This document shows positions 47,147 through 54,640 of a DNA stretch of 64,000 bases, in pieces. The DNA lies in the NCBI RefSeq assembly GCF_015751965.1, contig NZ_JADOVH010000002.1, positions 550,763-614,762 of the forward strand, in the 5' to 3' direction. Both the position numbers and the translations under genes were made by a program. Below the pieces are notes generated by a model. It saw only the letters and a list, made by a program, of their open reading frames with translations, made no database searches and was not told where the DNA came from. The stretch is from Frigoribacterium sp. CG_9.8. Its GTDB lineage: Bacteria; Actinomycetota; Actinomycetes; Actinomycetales; Microbacteriaceae. The first letter of the stretch is position 1. Every line of letters begins with the position of its first letter.

Positions 47147-48436
47147 CTAGAACGGGGGTGGGTCGGCTTCTCGGTTGTAGCCGGTGGGGCTTGTCCATAC
47201 TGCGCGCTCGGCGCCGGGTGGTTTTTCGACCTGCCATTTGGTTTGGTGTTTCATCGTGTGGTGTGTGCGACATCGGTGGTTGAGATTGTCTGCGGTGGTT
47301 GTTCCGCCGTTGGCCCAGGCGCGGGTGTGGTCGAGATCGCAGTGGGCTGCGCGTCGTCCGCAGCCGGGGAAGTCGCAGGTGACGTGCAGGGTGGCGAGCC
47401 ATCGTTTCAGTGTGGTGGGAACTCGGTACTGTCGCGGGTCAATTCCAACGATCGTGCCGGAGACCGGATCGGTGAGCAGCCGGGTGATCGAGGGCACTGT
47501 TGCGCACAGCCTGCGGGCGGTGTTGATATCGATCGGGCCGATACCTTCGAGTAGAGCTGGCTCATCAAAGTGGCCGAGCAGGCTCAGCACGGGGATGGTC
47601 AGCGCGACCGTGACCCCGACTGCCGGCCGCGTGCCTGCGCCGCTTGTGCCTGCGCTGCTTGTGCCTGCGCTGCTTGTGCATGCGCGGCTTGTGCATGGGC
47701 TGCTTGTGGCGGTGAGCAGGTCGCTGAGCACGTCGGCGCGCAGTTGGGCCATTGTGCGTTGTTCGTCGGATTCGGTAAATAGTCCGAATGCGAGGCCATC
47801 GAGGGCGGCGCCGACCATCGCTAGTTTCTCGGCAGACAGGTGTGCGTGCAGTCGGCCCATGCCGTCTCGGTCCACTTCGGTCCACACCCCACGGTGTGCG
47901 TTGGCCGCGCCATGGCGTTCGGTGAGAGTCTGCGCGTGCAGTTTCTCGCGCACGGCGCGAGCTGTGGTCCGGAATCTGGCCGGAGCAAGAGTGATGGCAC
48001 CCATGATCCTGGTCTGAAACTCGGCCCATAAATCTGCCGGTAATTCGCTGACTATGGATGCCGCTTCCCGGGCGTTCTGGGTTGAGATATCTCCCTCGGC
48101 AAACCGCGCCCACAACAGCGGCAACGACTGTTGGAGGGTTTGCGCGACCATGCCGTAGGCGCGAACTGTGGACTCTGCGAGGCTGAGGCGCACCGCAAGG
48201 TCAGCCGCGGCGGCGCGCTCGGCGAATTCGACGGCATCCCCGCGGAGCATGACGGCATCGATGAACACCTCGGGATGTTCGGCGGCTTCCCGCAGGGTGG
48301 CATCGATCGCACGGAACACTTCGGCTGATGCCCGCCACTGGGTGTGCTGCGCGAACTCGGCTTCGGCCATGCCGAACTCGACGCGAGTGTCAGCGTCGGC
48401 CATGTCGAGGAGGGGGTGGTGCATGAACACACTCAA
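47147..48436 (-). CDS. DUF222 / HNH endonuclease-signature protein
   Basis: 429-residue protein of the 13E12-repeat type, common in many copies in actinobacteria: N-terminal helical DUF222 and a C-terminal HNH motif, CDFPGCGRRAAHCDLDHTRAW...HRCRTHHTMKH. Probably a DNA endonuclease of selfish or unknown purpose. Residues about 245-270 are a Ser/Thr/Ala/Gly repeat stretch (SSAGT units) encoded by a 15-bp array. Sits alone on the - strand in the accessory-looking stretch. Confidence 0.88.
   Translation of the reverse strand: MSVFMHHPLLDMADADTRVEFGMAEAEFAQHTQWRASAEVFRAIDATLREAAEHPEVFIDAVMLRGDAVEFAERAAAADLAVRLSLAESTVRAYGMVAQTLQQSLPLLWARFAEGDISTQNAREAASIVSELPADLWAEFQTRIMGAITLAPARFRTTARAVREKLHAQTLTERHGAANAHRGVWTEVDRDGMGRLHAHLSAEKLAMVGAALDGLAFGLFTESDEQRTMAQLRADVLSDLLTATSSPCTSRACTSSAGTSSAGTSGAGTRPAVGVTVALTIPVLSLLGHFDEPALLEGIGPIDINTARRLCATVPSITRLLTDPVSGTIVGIDPRQYRVPTTLKRWLATLHVTCDFPGCGRRAAHCDLDHTRAWANGGTTTADNLNHRCRTHHTMKHQTKWQVEKPPGAERAVWTSPTGYNREADPPPF
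47632..47706. repeat. 15-bp array in the DUF222-HNH gene
   Basis: Five 15-bp units (gtgcctgcgctgctt and variants), in frame, lie between DUF222 and HNH. Confidence 0.9.
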
Positions 48437-48544
48437 TCAGAGGCCACTGACATTGCAGCCGATAAGGGAAGTGCCGGTCAGGACTGGTATTTATCCACCG
48501 GCAGGTTCGCGCAAATCGGCTCTGTGGAGGAGGAGAGGCGAGGC

Positions 48545-48840
48545 CCTGCGAGGCCGTCGAGAAACTATTCTTCGCTGAGGAAGCATCCGTCGCCTCTGCA
48601 CTGTGTCGGTTGGTGGTGAAGAGCACACCGACCGTCGCGGCGCGAGTGGCCAGCGCACCTACGAACGACTGCACGGTTGGGCGCCCGACAACGACGTCTT
48701 CGGCACATCGCTTCGCTTCGATAAGGATCTGGCTGATGCCCAGCTCGTCACGGTCGATCTTGCCGTCGAGACCGCCGTCACCCGACGTTGATGACTGGAT
48801 CAGATCTTGCGGAGTCTGGTCATCCAGAACAGCGGCGGCC
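48545..48840 (-). pseudogene. Decayed Mrr-type restriction endonuclease fragment
   Basis: Read on the - strand, the frame from about 48782 to 48590 carries the central part of an Mrr catalytic domain: GDGGLDGKI, then ILIEAKRC, then FVGALATRAATVGVLFTTNR. This matches the GDGG(V/I)DG, QAKR, FVGAL...GVFITT pattern of Mrr-family type IV restriction enzymes. A TGA lies in frame just upstream, no start codon precedes the GDGG block, and the sequence on both sides no longer resembles the family, so this is a broken remnant. I infer loss of a defence gene here. Confidence 0.75.
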
Positions 48841-49041
48841 TGAAATCAGACACCTCGTCACACGGATCGTCTGGCACCGGGAATCAGACCCCCGCTACGT
48901 GATTCGCTGCTCCCACTGGCGACGAAAACACCAACATCATGCCCAGGCTGGGAGCTGTCCCAGCTTTTCCTCGCTTGCCCGACAGCCGTCCGTGGCCACC
49001 AATATTTCAACGGTGTGGAGTTATTTGATACTTCACTTATA

Positions 49042-49070
49042 TTGACAAAATCCTTTTCTGGGAGTAGAAA
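49042..49070 (+). promoter_or_regulatory. Candidate sigma-70-type promoter for the small ORFs
   Basis: TTGACA (49042-49047), 17-base spacer, TAGAAA (49065-49070), in a locally AT-rich stretch about 70 bases ahead of the small ORF at 49139. Confidence 0.45.
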
Positions 49071-49138
49071 AAAGAAATTCAATAAATAGTTTTCGCCCCA
49101 GACCCCGGCATAGCTTTTCTCAGAGCGAAGGGGTCAAT

Positions 49139-49288
49139 ATGTCCATCCACCCAAGCGGTGATCAAACCACAGTCGAGAATGTTCCAGACGATGGTCTCGG
49201 CAGCTGCGCATCATCCAGCAGTGACCTGGGGGCGACGCAGCCGATCGATATCAGTGCGTTGATCCCTCATATGGGTGACACGTGGTGA
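49139..49288 (+). CDS. Small hypothetical ORF (49 aa)
   Basis: 49 codons starting MSIHPSGDQTTVEN. A good ribosome site, gaagggg, lies 5 bases before the ATG, and a promoter-like pair lies upstream. Its stop overlaps the start of the next small ORF, so translation may be coupled. The product is acidic and Ser-rich, without a membrane segment or known motif. Could also be a remnant. Confidence 0.4.
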   Translation: MSIHPSGDQTTVENVPDDGLGSCASSSSDLGATQPIDISALIPHMGDTW

Positions 49289-49488
49289 CGATGATCGGTG
49301 GGAACACAGAAGGAGGTGCCGTTGGGCATGGTATCAATCCGACCGTGACGCCGGTCTCACCACGCACCCACCCGGTCGAGGTTCGCATCGCCGCTGAGAT
49401 GACGGCGACAATCCAAACCTGGTTGGACCGGCTTCCGGCTCTCTCGGTGCGGCACCGCCGCCACATCCAAAGCACTGACCCTCAGTGA
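49282..49488 (+). CDS. Small hypothetical ORF (68 aa)
   Basis: 68 codons from a GTG that overlaps the stop of the preceding ORF. The product has a possible amphipathic helix (EVRIAAEMTATIQTWLDRL) and a basic end (RHRRHIQ). No family recognised. Coupling to the ORF upstream supports a two-gene unit but neither is proven. Confidence 0.4.
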   Translation: MVTMIGGNTEGGAVGHGINPTVTPVSPRTHPVEVRIAAEMTATIQTWLDRLPALSVRHRRHIQSTDPQ

Positions 49489-49530
49489 GCGAAATCACAC
49501 CGTCTGTCGTTGCCAGCCCTTACCTGCCAG

Positions 49531-50274
49531 CTATTTTGTAGCTACTGCTTCGTCGCTGTTTGTAATTGTGAGAGTGCGATCGAGTACCCGTTCGCAGACG
49601 CCCCTGAGGGTGAGATTGTTGTCCCGCGCATACTTGCGCAAGAATGTGAAAGCGCTCTCCGGAGTAGTTTCTGCGGATTGAGCGACCGCTCCTTTCGCCT
49701 GTTCGATGAGCACTCGACTTTGTAGAGCTATTTGCAATTGCTCGGCCAACGCTTTGGAGTGGCGGATACTGTGTTGCTGGATGATCCCAATTGTTGCGAC
49801 GTCGGCAAGCGCCTGCACTATTGCAACATCTGCAAGGTTGAGCTCGCCAACAGCAGAGCTGAACAGGTTTATGGTGCCGAGGACGGTACCGCGCAGTCGC
49901 AGTGGCGTTGCGTGCACTGACCGAAACCCCTGCTCCAGGGCTGCCTCTCTAAAGACGGGCCACCGCGGATCGGTGCTGGCGAGATCGCCTATCGAGATGG
50001 ATTTGCCGGTCTTGAAGCAATCAATGCAGGGTCCCGTGCCTGCGTTCAGCGCAAGGATTTCCACCAAGCCGGCGCTTTCAGTTGTTGAAGCGACAAGTTG
50101 TAATTGACCGGAGTCATCGGCGAGCATTAGCCCGCCAGCATTTGTTGCCAGGATGTCCGCGCACACCTCCACGAGCGTGTGGAGGAGCTCAATGGTGTCG
50201 TAATCGTCAATGAGTGTGTCCGCGACCATCACGAACGCAGCGGTTACTTTTTCCTCACGGGTTAGTGTTTCCAT
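49531..50274 (-). CDS. GAF and ANTAR domain protein
   Basis: 247 residues: GAF sensor domain (about 20-170, with VEVCADILATNAGGLML and LGTINLFS), then an ANTAR RNA-binding domain (LIEQAKGAVAQ...ESAFTFLRKYARDNNLTLRGVCERVL). ANTAR proteins stop early termination by binding paired hairpins in leader RNA. AGGAG lies ahead of the ATG. The next GAF-ANTAR gene is 14 bases upstream in the operon. Their targets could be the divergent pilus operon; that is inference. Confidence 0.88.
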   Translation of the reverse strand: METLTREEKVTAAFVMVADTLIDDYDTIELLHTLVEVCADILATNAGGLMLADDSGQLQLVASTTESAGLVEILALNAGTGPCIDCFKTGKSISIGDLASTDPRWPVFREAALEQGFRSVHATPLRLRGTVLGTINLFSSAVGELNLADVAIVQALADVATIGIIQQHSIRHSKALAEQLQIALQSRVLIEQAKGAVAQSAETTPESAFTFLRKYARDNNLTLRGVCERVLDRTLTITNSDEAVATK

Positions 50275-50288
50275 TTTCGGATCTCCTG

Positions 50289-51002
50289 TTACGGGTTAGA
50301 GACTTCTGGATGCGGGTACTCGCCAGGATCTCTGAAGTCCAGTTTCCGCTGGACAACATTTAACGCGACCTCGGCTATTGGGCGCCCCTCGGCAAATGCG
50401 CGGGCTTGAAGCAGAGCGAAGGCCTCTGCCATTGATACACCGAGCTGGGTGAAGATCATGCCCGTGGCTTGGTGTGTTTCACGTCGCATGGCAGGTGCGA
50501 AGGCTATTTCCGCTTCGGCGGTGTAGCTAGCTGATGCGGCGGCGAATTGGAGGGCCTGATCAGAGATAGCTACCGCCAGGGTCATTCCTGCTTCGAGGTC
50601 GGCGGCTGTGAGTATTCCGGGTGTCGACCGGTATAGGTCCACAACGCCCACTGTCGCGGCACCTGACTTGAGAGGCAAAGAAAAGATTGCTCCAACATCC
50701 AGTGCGTCGATGGCGGACCAAAACATGGGCCACCCTTCTCCCGGGTGTCTGTTGATGTCGGGAATGAGCACGGGTCTTCCCGTACGCAGAGCATCCCAGT
50801 GAGGTCCTTCCCCTAACTCAAATTGCACTTCTTCTAATCTGGCCGCCACAGAATCCGTTATCCCGATTGTGGACAGCTGGCCTATCTCGCTGGTAAGTGA
50901 TATCGAGGCGCCGCTGACGGGCAAAATGTCGACAAATCGCGCGCATAGTTCCCGCGAAGCTTCTGCAGTACCTGACGAGCAGGCTGCGAACCTGTTGTGC
51001 AC
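50289..51002 (-). CDS. GAF and ANTAR domain protein, second copy
   Basis: 237 residues from a GTG. The GAF part (GASISLTSEIGQLSTIGITD, FSLPLKSGAATVGVVDLYR) is followed by an ANTAR domain (HQATGMIFTQLGVSMAEAFALLQARAFAEGRPIAEVAL). It is the first gene of the pair, which is divergent from the pilB operon. The two copies differ clearly in sequence, so they are old paralogues, perhaps forming a heteromer. Confidence 0.87.
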   Translation of the reverse strand: MHNRFAACSSGTAEASRELCARFVDILPVSGASISLTSEIGQLSTIGITDSVAARLEEVQFELGEGPHWDALRTGRPVLIPDINRHPGEGWPMFWSAIDALDVGAIFSLPLKSGAATVGVVDLYRSTPGILTAADLEAGMTLAVAISDQALQFAAASASYTAEAEIAFAPAMRRETHQATGMIFTQLGVSMAEAFALLQARAFAEGRPIAEVALNVVQRKLDFRDPGEYPHPEVSNP

Positions 51003-51379
51003 GGGGACCTACTTTGCAGAGGGGCTATCACGCTGCCCCGGTCCCACGATTTGGTGGAATTATTCGATAGCGAGAACGTTAGTTAACTTTATTACTAGCA
51101 TGTCAAATAGCTGCACACAAGATGTAACCTGTTCAAAAGTAGGTCAGTGCTGGCGACCATAAAGCTGTTAGACGCCAACCAGGGCTGCCGCGATTACCCG
51201 CCAGAGGATATGGACTACGCACCGAGGGCACGGTCGCAGGGAGTCAATGAATTCGATGGGTCGATTTTTGACCGCGAGGGTGCCGGCGGCTTCGCCAGCT
51301 CCAACGGAAGACACCTTTGGCCACGACAGCCATTGACTGCAGCAACCGCACTGAGATAAGGGGTTCCGATTGAGGCAAC
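51003..51379. other. Divergent regulatory region between the GAF-ANTAR pair and the pilus operon
   Basis: About 380 bases without a convincing gene. The left part (about 51055-51130) is AT-rich and likely holds promoters; the right part contains small hairpins such as ggtcgatttttgacc near 51258. A weak 70-codon frame (51147-51359) is not supported. I could not recognise a paired-hexaloop ANTAR target with confidence. Confidence 0.5.
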
Positions 51380-51520
51380 GTGAGCGACCACATGGTGGCT
51401 TTTTATGAGTCGTCGCAGGATCGACACATTTTTCTGCGCCCGCTTATTAAAAAAATTTTTGAGGCAGAGGGACTTTTCATGCTTCGTCATCCCCGTCTTG
51501 CCAACTTTAGAAGGGCGTAG
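51380..51520 (+). CDS. Small ORF leading the pilus operon (46 aa)
   Basis: 46 codons, GTG start after gaggcaac, with product VSDHMVAFYESSQDRHIFL... ending in a basic NFRRA. The stop is 2 bases before the pilB ATG, and the pilB ribosome site lies inside its last codons. That spacing suits a leader peptide coupled to pilB. No homologue recognised. Confidence 0.4.
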   Translation: MSDHMVAFYESSQDRHIFLRPLIKKIFEAEGLFMLRHPRLANFRRA

Positions 51521-51522
51521 GA

Positions 51523-53193
51523 ATGTCATCAGTTGCTGAGATACTCACACTGCGTGGTCTGATGCCAGAGGGCAGCGTCGACTCGACGAACGGGGACACC
51601 ACTGCTGGTGAACTTGAGATCACCAGACTGATCGCAACGGGAATGCTCACCAGCACCCAAGTCGCATCTGCTCGCGCTGCACATGCCGACTTGCCGTTTG
51701 TGAAACTCGTGGATTTTCCGATCGATCGAAATGCAGTATCTCTCGTGCCCGCGATTTTGTGCCGCCGGCATGATTTGCTGCCGATAGCAATCAGCAGCGA
51801 CACGATCACCGTTGCGGTGTCGAACCCTGGTGATGTGTTTGCTCTTGAGGATGTTCGCGCTGCGACCAAGATGCGGGTGAATGCAGTGGTCGCAGAAAGC
51901 CGCGATCTGCATGATGCCATGAACCGACTGCTTCGGGCCGACCGAGAACTCATTGACCTTACGGCTGCCATCAAAGGTGAGAGTGGCACCCCCGCAGAAG
52001 TCACGGGGGCGAACCCAGAAGTCCTGGAAGAAAACGTGCCGATTGTGCGGCTCGTAAATCTGCTGATCAGCCAAGCTATCCAAGATCGTGCTTCCGACAT
52101 CCATCTTGAGCCCGCTGAGCATGAAATGCGAGTGCGCTATCGCATTGACGGGGTGCTCCACGAGATGCATCCAGCCCCCAAGCAGATCCAGAATGGCGTG
52201 ATTTCACGCCTCAAGATCATGAGCGACATGGATATCGCTGAGCGTCGTAAGCCACAAGATGGTCGTCTTTCGGTGAGTCACGGAGGACGCAACGTCGATC
52301 TTCGCGTAGCGACTCTTCCTACAGTGTGGGGCGAGAAGATGGTCATGCGAATACTCGATAACTCGGGCCGCAGCTTGAACCTTGATGATCTCGGATTGCT
52401 TCAACGAAACTTCGATGTTTATAAAAAGTCGTATACGAAGCCCTGCGGCATGATCCTCGTCACCGGACCGACCGGCTGCGGGAAGTCAACAACGCTTTAC
52501 GCCACTCTCAACTCGGTTGCTAAGCCAGAGATCAATGTGATCACGGTTGAAGATCCGGTTGAATACCGGTTAGCGGGCATCAATCAGGTACAGGTCAATC
52601 CCAAAGCCGGACTGACCTTCGCGAGCGCTCTGCGGTCAATTCTGCGATCGGACCCAGATGTCGTGTTGGTCGGTGAGATTCGAGACTACGAGACCGCTCA
52701 GATCGCTATAGAAGCCTCGCTCACTGGGCACCTGGTGCTCTCAACACTGCATACCAACGACGCCCCCAGCGCCATTGCGCGTCTCACTGAAATGAATGTC
52801 GAGCCGTTTTTGGTGGGGTCGGCACTCGACGCGGTGGTGGCCCAGCGTCTCGCACGTCGATTGTGCGAATACTGCAAGCAAATTTTTCAACCAAACCTGT
52901 CCCAAATGGCGGTCCTAGGGTTTTTTCTCGACCCGGAACGACCCGATCCAGCGTTTTACCAACCGATCGGATGCACGGTCTGCGCGAATACGGGGTACCG
53001 GGGGCGCATTGCCGTCCACGAGATTATGGAGGTCAGCGAGGAGATCGGGCGCATGGCCGTGCGCCGCGTATCGAACGCAGAAATCAAGAGTGTCGCAGAG
53101 GCTGAGGGCATGATCACGCTGCGCGAAGATGGCTGGGCAAAGGTGCAGTTGGGGTTGACCTCCGTCGAGGAAATCTTGCGTGTCGTGACCTAG
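51523..53193 (+). CDS. pilB: Type IV pilus assembly ATPase
   Basis: 556-residue GspE/PilB-type secretion ATPase that powers pilus extension. N-terminal N1/N2-like region, then the ATPase core: Walker A GPTGCGKSTT near residue 314, Asp-box EDPVEYRLAGINQVQV, Walker B DPDVVLVGEIRDYETA, His-box LSTLHTNDAPSA. A four-cysteine zinc site, CEYC and CTVC, lies near the C-terminus as in GspE/PilB. First large gene of the pilus cluster. Confidence 0.95.
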   Translation: MSSVAEILTLRGLMPEGSVDSTNGDTTAGELEITRLIATGMLTSTQVASARAAHADLPFVKLVDFPIDRNAVSLVPAILCRRHDLLPIAISSDTITVAVSNPGDVFALEDVRAATKMRVNAVVAESRDLHDAMNRLLRADRELIDLTAAIKGESGTPAEVTGANPEVLEENVPIVRLVNLLISQAIQDRASDIHLEPAEHEMRVRYRIDGVLHEMHPAPKQIQNGVISRLKIMSDMDIAERRKPQDGRLSVSHGGRNVDLRVATLPTVWGEKMVMRILDNSGRSLNLDDLGLLQRNFDVYKKSYTKPCGMILVTGPTGCGKSTTLYATLNSVAKPEINVITVEDPVEYRLAGINQVQVNPKAGLTFASALRSILRSDPDVVLVGEIRDYETAQIAIEASLTGHLVLSTLHTNDAPSAIARLTEMNVEPFLVGSALDAVVAQRLARRLCEYCKQIFQPNLSQMAVLGFFLDPERPDPAFYQPIGCTVCANTGYRGRIAVHEIMEVSEEIGRMAVRRVSNAEIKSVAEAEGMITLREDGWAKVQLGLTSVEEILRVVT

Positions 53194-53260
53194 TCAGTAC
53201 GTATCCAACCAGTTTCACATCCATCGCGTCGCAAATCGTGTCTGGTCAATCGAGGGAAAA

Positions 53261-54640
53261 ATGGCTAAGTCGCAGGAAATTCTGATCAATAACAGCGCGT
53301 CGGCCATGTCTGCACGACGCAGTGCCCCCGAGGTTCCGGCGGTGCCGGGTGATGCTGCACTGCAGCCGGAGGCTTCACAGCCTGGACGGTCCCCGGAGGC
53401 TTTCGACCGTACGGGTGCGCAGCAGCCTCGCGATGTGCTCCAGCGTGCTGACGAGCTCAGGTCCCGTGCATTGGACTATCCCGTCAACGCTGATCCTGAG
53501 CTGATCGAGGCACTGCAGAACGTGCTGGTTCTCGGTGCATCAGATCTCCACATCACCAGCAACGCGGCACCTACGGTGAGGATTGACGGCACACTTCGTC
53601 CGATCGCCGGTGCTGAGGCGTGGTCGGCGGAGCGAGTTTCACTAGCGCTGATGAGTATCCTGACGACGCAACAGAGGGAGACTTTCGAGCGGGAACTCGA
53701 ACTCGATCTCGCGTACACCGTGTCCTTCAGCACACGCTTTCGCGTCAATTTATACCAACAGCGCGGAGCGGTTGCTGGGGCGTTTCGTCTAATTCCTTCC
53801 GAGGTGCGGCCACTGAGCGATTTGGGGATTCCCAGCGCTGTCGCCAGTTTTGCGAACCTAGCCCGCGGCCTCGTGCTGATCACTGGCCCTACGGGTTCCG
53901 GAAAGTCAACAACGCTTGCCGCGCTCGTCGACCTGGTGAACCGCACCCGCGCCGACCATATCGTCACCGTCGAGGACCCCATTGAATTCATTCATATGCA
54001 CCAAAAATCGCTGGTCAACCAACGCGAAGTGGGTTCCGACACCCATAGCTTTGCCAACGCACTGAAACACGTGCTGCGGCAGGACCCGGATGTCATTCTC
54101 ATTGGCGAATTGCGCGACCTCGAAACTATCTCGGTCGCGCTCACCGCAGCCGAAACCGGCCATCTCGTTTTTGCGACCCTGCATACACAGGATGCTTCCC
54201 AGACAATCGACCGGGTCATAGATGTATTTCCATCGCATCAGCAGGGCCAGATCCGGGCACAACTCGCCGCAACGCTCAACGGTGTCGTCTGTCAGACCCT
54301 CGTCAAGCGCGCATCGGGGCCCGGCCGGGCTGTGGCAACCGAAGTATTAATGGCCACCCCGGCAATTGCGAACTTGATTCGGGAAGGCAAGACTTATCAG
54401 ATTCCGTCGGCGATGCAGGCGGGGCGTGACCTCGGGATGCACACAATGGATCAGCATCTCGCTGAGCTCGTCAATACCGGCGTCATTACCCGCCAAGCGG
54501 CCCTCGACAAAGCTCACGACATCGGCGACATCACACGGCTTATCAACAGCACTGGTTCACCGACAGAGGTGCCCACACGTGCGATGGCCGCGAGCGGAAT
54601 CAACTTCGGCGACTCCTACTCGCTGGGGGTCCACAAATGA
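53261..54640 (+). CDS. pilT: Type IV pilus retraction ATPase
   Basis: 459 residues; the core (from about 85) matches PilT: Walker A GPTGSGKSTT near 209, EDPIEFIHMHQKSLVNQREVG, Walker B DPDVILIGELRD, LHTQDASQTIDRVID, and the retraction signature AIANLIREGKTYQI near 370. The first ~80 residues are a Pro/Ala-rich extension not usual in PilT. Presence of PilT points to pili that retract (twitching or DNA uptake). The stop overlaps the pilC start by 4 bases. Confidence 0.94.
   Translation: MAKSQEILINNSASAMSARRSAPEVPAVPGDAALQPEASQPGRSPEAFDRTGAQQPRDVLQRADELRSRALDYPVNADPELIEALQNVLVLGASDLHITSNAAPTVRIDGTLRPIAGAEAWSAERVSLALMSILTTQQRETFERELELDLAYTVSFSTRFRVNLYQQRGAVAGAFRLIPSEVRPLSDLGIPSAVASFANLARGLVLITGPTGSGKSTTLAALVDLVNRTRADHIVTVEDPIEFIHMHQKSLVNQREVGSDTHSFANALKHVLRQDPDVILIGELRDLETISVALTAAETGHLVFATLHTQDASQTIDRVIDVFPSHQQGQIRAQLAATLNGVVCQTLVKRASGPGRAVATEVLMATPAIANLIREGKTYQIPSAMQAGRDLGMHTMDQHLAELVNTGVITRQAALDKAHDIGDITRLINSTGSPTEVPTRAMAASGINFGDSYSLGVHK

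Noticed and set aside
45495..49500. Integrative element bounded by att sites at tRNA-Leu
   Set aside because: No integrase and no second copy of the tRNA 3' end were found by eye in the window.
51147..51359. 70-codon ORF in the divergent region
   Set aside because: Poor ribosome site, no motif, and composition like noncoding sequence.
51003..51379. ANTAR two-hexaloop RNA target upstream of pilB
   Set aside because: Small hairpins exist, but none shows two hexaloops with the expected A and G positions that I could verify.
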